Positions 26,466 to 34,696 of a stretch of 64,000 nt of DNA are shown one piece after another. This DNA is from Marinobacter psychrophilus (GTDB taxonomy: Bacteria > Pseudomonadota > Gammaproteobacteria > Pseudomonadales > Oleiphilaceae): positions 124,001 through 188,000 of the forward strand of contig NZ_CP011494.1 of NCBI RefSeq assembly GCF_001043175.1. The letters run 5' to 3'. A program made the translations under genes and the position numbers. Position 1 is the first letter of the stretch. Each line of letters begins with the position of its first letter. Under the pieces are notes generated by a model. That model searched no databases. It saw nothing but the letters and a program-made list of their open reading frames with translations, and was not told where the DNA came from.

Positions 26466-28622
26466 ATGGATATGACGCGTAGCAAGCTTTTACTTATTTT
26501 AGTGATCGCCGTGATTGTTGGTTTTTTTCTCGGCTTCGATGGGCACAAGCTGCTGACTCTGGAGAACCTTCAGGCGAATCAAGGTGCCCTGGCACAATGG
26601 ATTGACCAGAACCTCCTGACAGCCGTTGTCGGTTATGCCGTAATTTATGTGGTGGTCACAGCTCTGTCCTTGCCGGGGGCGACCATCATGACTCTGGCCG
26701 GCGGTGCCTTTTTCGGTAACTTGTATGGCTTGGCGGCGGTTTCCATTGCCTCAACGCTGGGGGCTTCCCTGGCGTTTTTGGTGGCGAGATTTCTCATGCG
26801 TGACACCCTAAGGGCGCGCTATCGGGAAACCATCGCCAAAATGGACCGTGGCATCAAAAAGGATGGCGCGTTCTATCTGGCAACCCTTCGTCTTGTGCCG
26901 GTGTTCCCATTCTTTCTAATTAACCTGGCGATGGGCCTCACAGGGATGAAGCTGCGGATCTACGCTTTGGTCAGCTGGGTTGCGATGTTGCCGGGCACGT
27001 TTGTTTTTGTGAATGCCGGCACTCAGTTGGGTCAAATTCAGTCCACTGGCGACATAGTCTCTGCGGATTTGCTGCTGTCTTTTGCCTTGCTCGGGCTTTT
27101 CCCGCTGATTGCAAAATTTGTGGTTGGCTTTCTCCGTCGTCGCAAGGTTTATGCCGGTTGGAAGAAGCCGGCAAAGTTTGACTACAATTTGCTGGTGATT
27201 GGCGGCGGTTCTGCCGGCCTGGTATCGGCTTATATTGCTGCGGCGGTGAAAGCCAAAGTGGGTTTGATAGAAAAACACAAAATGGGTGGTGACTGCCTGA
27301 ATACCGGTTGTGTGCCCTCCAAAGCGCTGATTCGCAGTGCTAAAGCCGCCGACACCCTGCGCCACGCCAATCGGTATGGCCTGGAATCAGTGCCGGTGAA
27401 AGGCTCGTTTAAAGCCATTATGGAACGGGTGCAGCAAGCCATAAAAACCATTGAACCACACGATTCGCCGGAGCGTTACCGTTCGCTGGGCGTAGATGTA
27501 ATGCTTGGCAGCGCCCGCTTCATTAGCCCTTGGGAACTGGAAGTACAACATAACGATGGCCGCAGCGAGCGGCTGACGGCGCGCAGTATTGTTATCGCCA
27601 CTGGCGGTAAGCCGGCAGTGCCGAATATACCCGGGCTGGCGGACATGAACCCGCTGCATTCCGACAATCTATGGCAGCTGGAACAACAACCGCAGAGGTT
27701 GCTGGTCTTGGGTGGTGGGCCCATTGGCTCCGAACTGGCCCATGCTTTTGCGCGCCTGGGCTCGCAGGTTGTGCTGGTACAACACGGCGATCAAATTCTG
27801 GCCAAGGAAGACGCCGACGTTGCTGAGCTGGTGCTGGAGCAATTCCGCGCCGACGCTATAGATGTGCGCTTGAACCATACTGCGGCCGAATTCTGTCTCG
27901 AAAATGGCGAAAAAGTCGCTTACTGTGACCACCAGGGTGATCGCGTGCGCATTGCTTTTGACGAGGTGTTGGTCGCCGTAGGGCGAGCCGCGAATACCGA
28001 AGGCCTGAACCTGGAAGCGTTGGGTATCGAGCCCCAAAAAAATGGCACGCTGCCCACTGAAGATGATTTAAGCGTGCGCTTTCCCAACATTTTTGCTTGC
28101 GGCGATGTAGCCGGGCCCTATCAATTTACCCACGCAGCTTCCCATCAGGCCTGGTACGCGGCGGTAAATGGCCTGTTTGGATCGTTTAAGCGCTTCAAGG
28201 TGGATTATAGAGTGATGCCTTGGGTTACTTTTACCGCGCCGGAAGTGGCTCGGGTGGGTTTGAGCGAAGCGGAAGCCAAGGCGCAGAAGATCGACTATCA
28301 GCTTACCCGTTATGATCTGGGCGGCCTGGATCGTGCCATTACCGAAAGCGAAAACGTCGGGTTTATAAAAGTGTTAACGCCACCCGGCAAAGACAAAATC
28401 CTCGGCGTGGTGGTGGTGGGTTCCCATGCCGGCGAAATTCTGGCGGAATTCACTCTGGCGATGAAGCACGGCCTGGGATTAAATAAAATTCTTGGCACAA
28501 TTCATCCGTACCCGACCTGGAATGAAGCGGCCAAAGCTACTGCGGGCCAGTGGAAGCGGGCCAATGCGCCCCAGCGTTTGCTGGCTGTGGTGGAAAAGAT
28601 TCACAGTTGGCGTCGCGGTTGA
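26466..28622 (+). CDS. TVP38/TMEM64-flavin disulfide reductase fusion
   Basis: This 718-aa two-part membrane flavoenzyme carries at residues 1-225 a TVP38/VTT domain with about five helices (ALSLPGATIMTLAGGAFFG, FYLATLRLVPVFPFFLINLAMGLTG). After a basic linker (RRRKVYAGWKKPAKFDYN), residues 235-718 are a class I pyridine nucleotide-disulfide oxidoreductase. The FAD motif is VIGGGSAGLVSA. The redox pair is C277/C282 in GGDCLNTGCVPSK. The NAD(P)H motif is VLGGGPIGSELA, the FAD contact is FACGDVAGPY, and the catalytic His-Glu pair is in HPYPTWNE. It lacks the C-terminal CC and N-terminal HMA domain of MerA, so mercury reduction is not implied. Lipoamide-like or low-molecular disulfides are possible. 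Confidence 0.9.
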   Translation: MDMTRSKLLLILVIAVIVGFFLGFDGHKLLTLENLQANQGALAQWIDQNLLTAVVGYAVIYVVVTALSLPGATIMTLAGGAFFGNLYGLAAVSIASTLGASLAFLVARFLMRDTLRARYRETIAKMDRGIKKDGAFYLATLRLVPVFPFFLINLAMGLTGMKLRIYALVSWVAMLPGTFVFVNAGTQLGQIQSTGDIVSADLLLSFALLGLFPLIAKFVVGFLRRRKVYAGWKKPAKFDYNLLVIGGGSAGLVSAYIAAAVKAKVGLIEKHKMGGDCLNTGCVPSKALIRSAKAADTLRHANRYGLESVPVKGSFKAIMERVQQAIKTIEPHDSPERYRSLGVDVMLGSARFISPWELEVQHNDGRSERLTARSIVIATGGKPAVPNIPGLADMNPLHSDNLWQLEQQPQRLLVLGGGPIGSELAHAFARLGSQVVLVQHGDQILAKEDADVAELVLEQFRADAIDVRLNHTAAEFCLENGEKVAYCDHQGDRVRIAFDEVLVAVGRAANTEGLNLEALGIEPQKNGTLPTEDDLSVRFPNIFACGDVAGPYQFTHAASHQAWYAAVNGLFGSFKRFKVDYRVMPWVTFTAPEVARVGLSEAEAKAQKIDYQLTRYDLGGLDRAITESENVGFIKVLTPPGKDKILGVVVVGSHAGEILAEFTLAMKHGLGLNKILGTIHPYPTWNEAAKATAGQWKRANAPQRLLAVVEKIHSWRRG

Positions 28623-28731
28623 GACGCGTCCGGCGTCAGCGCCGGTCTGATTACTGCTGTTTGTCAGCTGTCCTGATGCTGTCTGACTGCTAAATATAAC
28701 GTGTGTCGAAATTTTTAATTATGGAGCCTTT

Positions 28732-29712
28732 ATGCCGCCGACCCTAGCCAGTACGCCCATTAAGGCTTCCCGTACACGCATTCCGCTGGTGGAAGTTCTG
28801 GAGCCTCGCGCAACCGACAGCTGGACGCACACCCGCAACGGCGACCCTCGTGGGTATATGGATGCGGATACTTTAAAAGAGCTGTGGATTCACACTGGTA
28901 CTGCCTGCAACCTGGCGTGCCCATTCTGTCTGGAAGGCAGCCATCCTGGTGATGGCCGCATCCCCGGTATGAAGCTGAGCGATGTGAAGCCGTTTATCCA
29001 GGAAGCTATGGGTATGGGCGTGGAGCAGTTTTCCTTCACTGGTGGCGAGCCGTTTGTGATTCGGGATTTTGTGAATATCCTGAATTATGCCAGCCAGCAC
29101 CGGCGATGTTTTGTGTTGACCAACGCCACCGAGCCGCTGTTGAAACGCAGGCATCAAGTGCTGCCGCTGCTGAACAATCCCTATCCCATTCACTTCCGCG
29201 TTAGCCTGGATTTCCCCGATCGCACCCGCCATGACAAAGACCGCGGTGAAGGCAGTTTTGATCAGGCATTAGAGGGTGTGCACTGGCTGGTTGAGCAAGG
29301 TTTTAAGGTGTCTATTGCGCGCCAGACCGATGTCAACGAAGTGGCGGCCGAGGTGGAAGCTGCGTTCCGCGAGATCTTCCGCGAATGGGGCATTCCTGAA
29401 ACCCTGGCGTTTACCGCGTTTCCAGACCTGGGTACGCCGGGCTCGGAAGATGGTAGTCCGGAGATTACTGAAAGCTGCATGGAGAAATACCCCACCAGTG
29501 ATAGCCGCGCGCACTTTATGTGCGCGTATACGCGGATGTTGGTGAAGAAGGGTGACGATGTGCGGGTTTATGCCTGTACGTTGGTGGATGATGATCCGCA
29601 GTACGATTTGGGTGGCTCGCTGACTCAGAGCATGGATGAGCGCGTTATGTTGCGCCATCATCGGTGCTTTTCTTGTTATCGCTATGGGGCCAGTTGTTCG
29701 GCGCCTGCTTAG
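28732..29712 (+). CDS. Radical SAM protein
   Basis: This 326-aa S-adenosylmethionine radical enzyme has the 4Fe-4S cluster motif CxxxCxxC at C59, C63 and C66 (TACNLACPFC). The GGE motif that binds SAM is FSFTGGEPFVI. The C-terminal part has further cysteines (FMCAYTRM, VYACTLVDDD, CFSCYRYGASC), probably ligands of a second cluster as in SPASM/twitch proteins. The substrate is unknown. It lies 109 bases after the TVP38-reductase fusion on the same strand, so the two may be co-expressed. An RSxx peptide-maturase role is not supported, because no precursor peptide gene is evident nearby. Confidence 0.85.
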   Translation: MPPTLASTPIKASRTRIPLVEVLEPRATDSWTHTRNGDPRGYMDADTLKELWIHTGTACNLACPFCLEGSHPGDGRIPGMKLSDVKPFIQEAMGMGVEQFSFTGGEPFVIRDFVNILNYASQHRRCFVLTNATEPLLKRRHQVLPLLNNPYPIHFRVSLDFPDRTRHDKDRGEGSFDQALEGVHWLVEQGFKVSIARQTDVNEVAAEVEAAFREIFREWGIPETLAFTAFPDLGTPGSEDGSPEITESCMEKYPTSDSRAHFMCAYTRMLVKKGDDVRVYACTLVDDDPQYDLGGSLTQSMDERVMLRHHRCFSCYRYGASCSAPA

Positions 29713-29758
29713 GTTTTTTTGGGTGTTTGGGCTTGGTCATTCTGGCATTGGAGTTAAC

Positions 29759-29850
29759 GGTCTGGGCGGCGGGGCTTTCTTTCCTGGGAAAAGAACTCGC
29801 TGCGCTCTGACACCTTTTCCGGGTGGAAAGAAAGCCCCACCACCCAGACC
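29759..29850. repeat. Large palindromic element (about 92 bases)
   Basis: A 26-base arm at 29759-29784 faces its reverse complement at 29825-29850, with 24 of 26 matches. The two mismatches are C versus T and would be G-U pairs in RNA. Inside, GGAAAAG and CTTTTCC form a second stem around a GC-rich loop. It lies between two convergent genes. It could be a REP/MITE-like dispersed repeat, a bidirectional terminator, or both. No gene is present in 29713-29940. Confidence 0.7.
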
Positions 29851-29940
29851 TGATGGCGCTTTGTGTTTGCGTCTTGGATTAGCACTCCGCGTGTTGGTCG
29901 TTGGAAGTATTGTTTGGCGCCGTTCAGTCGGGAGGAACAT

Positions 29941-30450
29941 TTACGCGTAGAGATCTCTGACACCGTTGGTGGGATCGCCTTCGGTGAGCATCTCGGTCAG
30001 GCGTTTTCGCTCGTTTTCATTGGGCAGGACACCGGTTATTTCTGCTTCAAGAACGGTGACTCCGTCACCATTGATGACGTTGATTTCTGCCTTCGCGCGT
30101 TCTTGTTCGTCGATTTTGCTGATGACCCAGTCGCAGGTCAATGTTTCACCGGCATAGACAGGTCGTTTGAATTTGAATGTCATGCCTGATGCCAGCCAGC
30201 CTATTTGACCGCCGATTTCGGTGATGAGACTTGCTGTCAGGAGGCCGTGAGCAATAGGTTCGCGCATACCTTTGATCGTCGCAAAATGGCTGTCGCAATG
30301 GACCGGGTTGTAGTCTCGGGAAATCGCCGCGAAGGATGCGATGTCTTCAGGGCTAAAACAGCGGGTTATGGTAAAGCGATCGCCGGCACTTAGCCCTTCG
30401 GCAGCGCGCTGGCGGATGTTTGTGATGAGTACCTGGGGCTTGTCTGGCAT
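29941..30450 (-). CDS. MaoC-like (R)-enoyl-CoA hydratase family protein
   Basis: This 169-aa hot-dog-fold protein of the MaoC/PhaJ group hydrates trans-2-enoyl-CoA to (R)-3-hydroxyacyl-CoA in related enzymes. The hydratase 2 motif is readable as FAAISRDYNPVHCD, giving the catalytic Asp and His, followed by PIAHGLLTASLITE. FKFKRPVYAGETLTCDW is typical of the second half. It is a single gene on the minus strand. Fatty acid or polyhydroxyalkanoate metabolism is likely but no pha gene is in view. Confidence 0.85.
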   Translation of the reverse strand: MPDKPQVLITNIRQRAAEGLSAGDRFTITRCFSPEDIASFAAISRDYNPVHCDSHFATIKGMREPIAHGLLTASLITEIGGQIGWLASGMTFKFKRPVYAGETLTCDWVISKIDEQERAKAEINVINGDGVTVLEAEITGVLPNENERKRLTEMLTEGDPTNGVRDLYA

Positions 30451-30767
30451 GATCTGTTTTCCTTATGAGGCTTAACCCGCCGGTGGCCGCTGAGTTTTCA
30501 TCTGAGTTTCTGGACCGGTCTTGCGCTAGGCCTGGCCTTGGCCGTTGGTGCTATTCCCGCTGGGGGATTGATGACGGCAAGTACGGCCTGCTGTTGGGCG
30601 TTAATGCCGAGGGCTTTTTGCCTTGGCGCAACTTTAAGCTCCCTGGCACGTCAATTACGTACAAAAAGCCATCAAAATTTGTTGTTTAATCTCGGTATTG
30701 ACGGCTATTATTTTGGCGAAATATGCTGTTGAAAATCCGTAATTAGCCCGCCATCTTTCGAGTAAAC
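30451..30767. other. Intergenic stretch, possible decayed membrane-protein sequence
   Basis: Open frames of 64-74 codons cross this interval. One (30472-30732) reads LSFHLSFWTGLALGLALAVG, which looks like a membrane helix, then loses any family character. It has no start and no ribosome site. It is best taken as non-coding or a remnant. The ectA promoter begins at its right end. Confidence 0.4.
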
Positions 30768-30813
30768 TTGAAATTTAATGCGTGGTCTATATAATTTATC
30801 TTGAATTTTCAAG
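30768..30813 (+). promoter_or_regulatory. Strong sigma-70 promoter and palindrome before ectA
   Basis: TTGAAA (30768-30773), a 16-base spacer and a perfect TATAAT (30790-30795) precede ectA. CTTGAA TT TTCAAG, a perfect 6-bp palindrome, lies at 30800-30813 over the predicted start of transcription. Another CTTGAA begins at 30767. EctR-type MarR repressors bind near ect start sites in methylotrophs and other halophiles; the palindrome is a candidate for such control. No regulator gene is adjacent. Confidence 0.65.
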
Positions 30814-30828
30814 GTAAATAGATTCGTT

Positions 30829-31344
30829 ATGACATCAGAAGGATCGAATACCACCGCCATCAACCTGCGGAAACCTGTGAAGGATGATGGCTTCAGGCTG
30901 AATCAGTTGGTGGCTGAGTGTCCGCCGCTGGATCCGAATTCAATTTACTGCAATCTTTTGCAGTGCAGCGATTTTGCCGACACGGCAGTGGCTGCGGAGA
31001 AAGACAGCGATCTTGTAGGCTTTATTTCCGGTTATATTCCCCCCCAGAAGCCGGAAACAGTCTTTGTATGGCAGGTTGCGGTCCACGAGAAAGGTCGCGG
31101 TCAAGGGCTTGCCAAGCGTATGTTGAAGGCGATTGTGGCACGGCAAGAACTCAGTCACATTAGCTATATGGAAACCACCATTACCGCTGACAACGACGCT
31201 TCCTGGGCGCTGTTCCGCTCGTTCACCCGAGATATGGGTACCGAATTGACCTTTGAGGAGCACTTCACGAAAGACGTGCACTTTGGCGGTCAGCACGACT
31301 CCGAAATTTTGCTGCGCATTGGGCCCTTCACCAAGCCTGACTGA
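30829..31344 (+). CDS. ectA: L-2,4-diaminobutyrate N-gamma-acetyltransferase
   Basis: EctA acetylates L-2,4-diaminobutyrate with acetyl-CoA, the second step of ectoine synthesis. This 171-aa GNAT protein shows family blocks LRKPVKDDGFRLNQLVAECPPLDPNS, YCNLLQCSDFADTAV, the acetyl-CoA P-loop region VAVHEKGRGQGLAKRML and ETTITADNDASWALF. It looks full-length and intact. It normally heads an ectABC-ask operon. Here the next intact gene is ask; ectB is a stub and ectC is missing. EctA here may thus lack its substrate unless ectB exists elsewhere. Confidence 0.93.
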   Translation: MTSEGSNTTAINLRKPVKDDGFRLNQLVAECPPLDPNSIYCNLLQCSDFADTAVAAEKDSDLVGFISGYIPPQKPETVFVWQVAVHEKGRGQGLAKRMLKAIVARQELSHISYMETTITADNDASWALFRSFTRDMGTELTFEEHFTKDVHFGGQHDSEILLRIGPFTKPD

Positions 31345-31439
31345 GTCCGAATGCCCGAGTAAATGCGCTAGCCGACAAGCCACTGGTTGAGCTTGCCACA
31401 GCGTGCCGTCTGAAATCTGACGTGCAAAGAGGTAAAATC

Positions 31440-31505
31440 ATGGGATTATTTAAAACCGTTGAATCTGAAGCGCGTGCCTATAGCCGTGCTCTCACGGATT
31501 TGTAA
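31440..31505 (+). pseudogene. ectB: N-terminal stub of ectB (diaminobutyrate aminotransferase)
   Basis: ATG 31440 has a good ribosome site (AAGAGGT, 7 bases before). It opens a 21-codon frame that starts MGLFKTVESEARAYSR, resembling the EctB start M-x-x-F-x-x-x-E-S-x-x-R-x-Y-x-R, then reads ALTDL and stops at TAA. The rest of the ~430-residue aminotransferase and all of ectC (about 130 residues) are absent before ask, 33 bases on. This is best explained by a deletion removing most of ectB and all of ectC. Confidence 0.7.
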
Positions 31506-31538
31506 TCGCACCAAAGAAGCGATAGTAAAGGTGAAATT

Positions 31539-32999
31539 ATGACTGCGCAATTACATACCGTTGAAAAAATCGGCGGCACCTCCATGACCAACTACGAGGC
31601 CGTACGCGACAACATCATTATTGGTAATCGTAGCAAAGACGAGATGTATCAGCGCATCTTTGTGGTGTCGGCCTACGCCGGTGTCACCAACGAGTTACTA
31701 GAGCATAAAAAAACGGGTAAGCCGGGCGTTTATGCCCTGTTCGCGGATGCGGAATCGGATTGGGCCTGGGGCGACGATCTCACCAAGCTGGTGCGCTTTC
31801 TTACGGACATCAACGGCGAGATGTTTGAAGACTCGATGTTAAAGCAGCAAGCCGACCAGTTCATTACTGATCGGGTTGAAGGCGTGCGAGGCTGTCTGAT
31901 CGACCTGCAGCGCTTGTGTTCGTATGGTCAGTTTCAGCTTGAAGAACACTTGCTGACGGTGCGCGAGATGCTGGCCGGTATTGGCGAAGCCCACAGTGCC
32001 TTCAACACGACATTGAAACTGCAGCAGGAAGGTGTCAACGCCCGCTTTGTAGACTTAACCGGCTGGCGCGATGCAGAACTGTTGCCGCTGGATGAAAAGC
32101 TTAAACAGGCGTTCGATGCGGTAGACCTCACCCGTGAACTGCCCATTGCCACCGGCTATGCGCAGTGCAAGGAAGGCCTGATGCGTACCTTTGATCGCGG
32201 TTACAGTGAAATGACCTTTAGCCGGGTGGCGGTGATCACCGAAGCCCGTGAAGCCGTTATTCACAAGGAATACCATTTGAGCTCGGCCGACCCCAATATT
32301 GTGGGTGCCGATAAGGTAGTACCTTTGGGCCGCACCAACTACGACGTGGCCGACCAACTGGCCAACTTGGGCATGGAAGCCATTCATCCACGTGCCGGTA
32401 AAGGCCTGCGCCAGAATGATATTCCACTGCGGGTGATGAACACTTTTGAACCGGAACATACCGGTACTCTGATCACCAAAGACTACGTTAGCGAAAAACC
32501 TCAGGTAGAAATTATCGCCGGTGCCAAGGGCATCTTCGCTATTGAATTGTTTGATCAAGACATGCAGGGCGAGCCAGGTTCAGACCGCAAGATTTTGGAC
32601 GTGCTGAGCCGGTTTAAGGTGCGCTTTGTGTCAAAAGACACCAACGCTAACACCATCACTCATTACGTGAGTACCACGCTGAAACACGTAAAGCGGGTGG
32701 TGAACGCGCTGAAAGAGACGTTCCCCAATGCTGAGGTGAATACTCGCAAAGTGGCGCTGGTATCGGCCATTGGCAGTGACATGAAAGTGCTTGGCATTCT
32801 GGCACGATCAGTAAAAGCGCTGGCCGATGCAGAAATCAGTGTGCTGGCGTTGCACCAGTGCATGCGCCAGGTGGATATTCAATTCGTGATCGATGAAGAC
32901 AATTATAAGGCTACTATTGTGGCGCTGCATGCCGCGTTGATAGAGCCGCATAATCACGAATACGCGATTGCGTCGGCCGAGCAGTGCGCTATTGGTTAA
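31539..32999 (+). CDS. ask: Aspartate kinase, ectoine-type (Ask_Ect)
   Basis: This 486-aa aspartokinase phosphorylates L-aspartate, the entry to aspartate-semialdehyde used by ectoine synthesis. The substrate and ATP motif is KIGGTSM, with Ile in place of the Phe of ordinary LysC (KFGGTS), a feature of the ectoine-linked clade. FSRVAVITEAREAVIHKEYHLSSADPN is in the catalytic domain. Two ACT domains occupy the last ~130 residues (about 345-475). This clade is usually relaxed in feedback inhibition by lysine and threonine. Its place after ectA and the ectB stub shows it was the last gene of an ectABC-ask operon. Confidence 0.92.
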   Translation: MTAQLHTVEKIGGTSMTNYEAVRDNIIIGNRSKDEMYQRIFVVSAYAGVTNELLEHKKTGKPGVYALFADAESDWAWGDDLTKLVRFLTDINGEMFEDSMLKQQADQFITDRVEGVRGCLIDLQRLCSYGQFQLEEHLLTVREMLAGIGEAHSAFNTTLKLQQEGVNARFVDLTGWRDAELLPLDEKLKQAFDAVDLTRELPIATGYAQCKEGLMRTFDRGYSEMTFSRVAVITEAREAVIHKEYHLSSADPNIVGADKVVPLGRTNYDVADQLANLGMEAIHPRAGKGLRQNDIPLRVMNTFEPEHTGTLITKDYVSEKPQVEIIAGAKGIFAIELFDQDMQGEPGSDRKILDVLSRFKVRFVSKDTNANTITHYVSTTLKHVKRVVNALKETFPNAEVNTRKVALVSAIGSDMKVLGILARSVKALADAEISVLALHQCMRQVDIQFVIDEDNYKATIVALHAALIEPHNHEYAIASAEQCAIG

Positions 33000-33105
33000 A
33001 ATATGTTCTGAGTTAAAGGGGGCGCTTAGTTAAAGTGTGCCTCGGGTTGGCAAGAAGGCTAGCGCCAATCTTTTTCTGCGAAGTGAACCACTTGGTTCTG
33101 ATAAA

Positions 33106-33561
33106 TCAGCCGTAATGTACGGCGAAGAACCAGGTGGCTACAATTACCTGACAGACCACCACTGTCAGCGTTAATCCCAAGCGCAGGCGAAGATACCATG
33201 CTGGCCAGTAAATCTTCATCCAGCGTGCATCTACCAGATACAATCCCAAAAATGCCAATGTAAACAGTACCGCTTTCCACGGCGAAGACACTAATAAGCC
33301 CACACCTGCCGCAATAAAAAATATCTGACTGAATAACATCGACACGAACGGCGACATTGGGTAGCAGCGGTCTTCACGCTGCAGCGCAATTGTCCAGTAA
33401 ACGCCCGCCATAAAGGCCAATATTCCAGCGCTATAGGTGTAGAACCAGCTGCTGACCACTAGGCTGTGATGGGGCATAAAAAACAGCGCCAAAACAGCGC
33501 CTATGAAAGGAATCAGACCGGCCAAGCCAACAAAGATGGCCAGTCGGGCCACCGCAATCAC
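33106..33561 (-). CDS. DUF3429 (TMEM69-like) membrane protein
   Basis: This 151-aa inner-membrane protein has five hydrophobic segments. It reads AVARLAIFVGLAGLIPFIGA, YSAGILAFMAGVYWTIAL and FLGLYLVDARWMKIYWPAWYLRLRLGLT; the GVYWTIAL and WYLRLRLGLT blocks are characteristic of DUF3429. The function is unknown. The start overlaps the stop of the preceding DUF6482 gene (ATGA), so the two are coupled. Confidence 0.8.
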   Translation of the reverse strand: MIAVARLAIFVGLAGLIPFIGAVLALFFMPHHSLVVSSWFYTYSAGILAFMAGVYWTIALQREDRCYPMSPFVSMLFSQIFFIAAGVGLLVSSPWKAVLFTLAFLGLYLVDARWMKIYWPAWYLRLRLGLTLTVVVCQVIVATWFFAVHYG

Positions 33562-33893
33562 GGCTTTTGCCTCTGTACCCGAACCCTTAGCGGTTCAGCG
33601 CTGCTAGGTTCCATACCCACCATTTCATTGTATGCTGATAAATGAACCACTTGAGTTTCAAGTATGTGAAAACTGCTCAGCATGTCTTGGGCATGCCAGG
33701 TGCTGCGAAACTGCGTGGTGGTGCCGCGCTCATCAGACAAAATCATCTGTTGGCCATCTACTGTAAGCCTCGCCATATAGCTTTGGCCTTCCAGCGAAAG
33801 TATTTCCATCAGCTCGATACTGGCATTGTTGCGATTTTTCAGTTGTTCCACGGTAATACGCAAAGTGACTCTCCGGTTTACTTCTTTCTGCAT
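33558..33893 (-). CDS. DUF6482-like small protein
   Basis: This 111-aa cytoplasmic protein contains YMARLTVDGQQMILSDERG, FRSTWHAQDMLSSF and VVHLSAYNEMVGM, which fit the DUF6482 pattern found in Pseudomonas and Marinobacter. No catalytic motif is visible and the role is unknown. It is the first gene of a two-gene unit with the DUF3429 protein. Confidence 0.6.
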   Translation of the reverse strand: MQKEVNRRVTLRITVEQLKNRNNASIELMEILSLEGQSYMARLTVDGQQMILSDERGTTTQFRSTWHAQDMLSSFHILETQVVHLSAYNEMVGMEPSSAEPLRVRVQRQKP

Positions 33894-33904
33894 TAGATAC
33901 GCAG

Positions 33905-33938
33905 GATCAGTTGTTTAAGATCAGTTGTTTAAGATCAG
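33905..33938. repeat. 14-bp tandem repeat
   Basis: GATCAGTTGTTTAA occurs twice in tandem (33905-33918 and 33919-33932), followed by a partial third copy, GATCAG. It lies at the 3' end of the phosphopantetheinyl transferase gene and just upstream of the DUF6482 gene. It is probably replication slippage. Confidence 0.7.
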
Positions 33939-34696
33939 CTGTCGCGAGACGCCATAGAGCGGATTGGGCGCTGAAACAGGGGTTCCCAGAGGGAGTCCAA
34001 AGTATCTGCCGGCGTGAGCCTGTAGTCGCTCAGGGGCGGTTTCAGCAACAGGATGGAAGGCCAGGCAAGAGGTGTTTCGGGTGCCTCTACCGCCAATCGG
34101 CGATACACCAGAGTGACCAAAAAACCGTCTACATAGATGCAGCAGGCCTGCCATGGCCGAGTGTTGTCGTACCGGTCGCCGCAAAGTTCGAACCCACGGC
34201 GCACCTCTAGGGTTTGCAGATTACCGGCAATACCGCGGCCGGTGGCTTTTAGCCAGGCTTCTTTCAATGTCCATACTTTCAGAAATTCCAAGGCGTCGTC
34301 TTGGGCCAGCAGCCATTCCTGTTCAGCCGGTGAAAACCAGCGTTGCACCACTTTCCGCCAGTCTGGGCGGCGCTGGCAGGGCTCAATGTCCAGGCCGACC
34401 TCTTCTTGCAGGTTGGTCGCGCAGGCCGCTATTCCGCTGCTGTGGCTGAGCGATAAACGCCATTCAGGAGGGTACTGCGATTCTGTAGGTCGCCCCTTAC
34501 ATGGGGAGCACGCACTAGGCGTCTCGCCGCTGGCACCCGCCAGTGCCTGACGAATTAACCAACGGCTACTGAGAAACCCGGCACGCCGAGCGTCGCTGCA
34601 ATGCACAGCCCGGTCATATTCACTGGCATTTAACCAGGATGGCAGTTCAACGTGAGTGCTTTTGGTTTGATGGCAGAGCCATACAGTTGGTGTCAC
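33935..34696 (-). CDS. 4'-phosphopantetheinyl transferase, Sfp type
   Basis: This enzyme attaches the phosphopantetheine arm of CoA to acyl or peptidyl carrier proteins (253 aa). The Mg2+-binding motif is VGLDIEP near residue 130. The second signature, LKVWTLKEAWLKATGRG, is near 175-190. SLSHSSGIAACA is the histidine-serine segment that binds CoA. A cysteine-rich insertion (ETPSACSPCKGRP) is unusual but in a variable loop. The start codon GTG 34696 directly follows the pdxH stop (TGAGTG). No NRPS or PKS gene is in view, so it may serve a fatty-acid or distant pathway. Confidence 0.87.
   Translation of the reverse strand: MTPTVWLCHQTKSTHVELPSWLNASEYDRAVHCSDARRAGFLSSRWLIRQALAGASGETPSACSPCKGRPTESQYPPEWRLSLSHSSGIAACATNLQEEVGLDIEPCQRRPDWRKVVQRWFSPAEQEWLLAQDDALEFLKVWTLKEAWLKATGRGIAGNLQTLEVRRGFELCGDRYDNTRPWQACCIYVDGFLVTLVYRRLAVEAPETPLAWPSILLLKPPLSDYRLTPADTLDSLWEPLFQRPIRSMASRDS

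Noticed and set aside
26466..28622. Annotation of the fusion protein as mercuric reductase
   Set aside because: It has the redox CxxxxC pair but lacks the C-terminal vicinal cysteines and HMA domain needed for mercury, and no mer genes surround it.
30472..30732. Frame with a membrane-helix-like segment upstream of ectA
   Set aside because: No start codon or ribosome site, and similarity to any family fades after one hydrophobic stretch.
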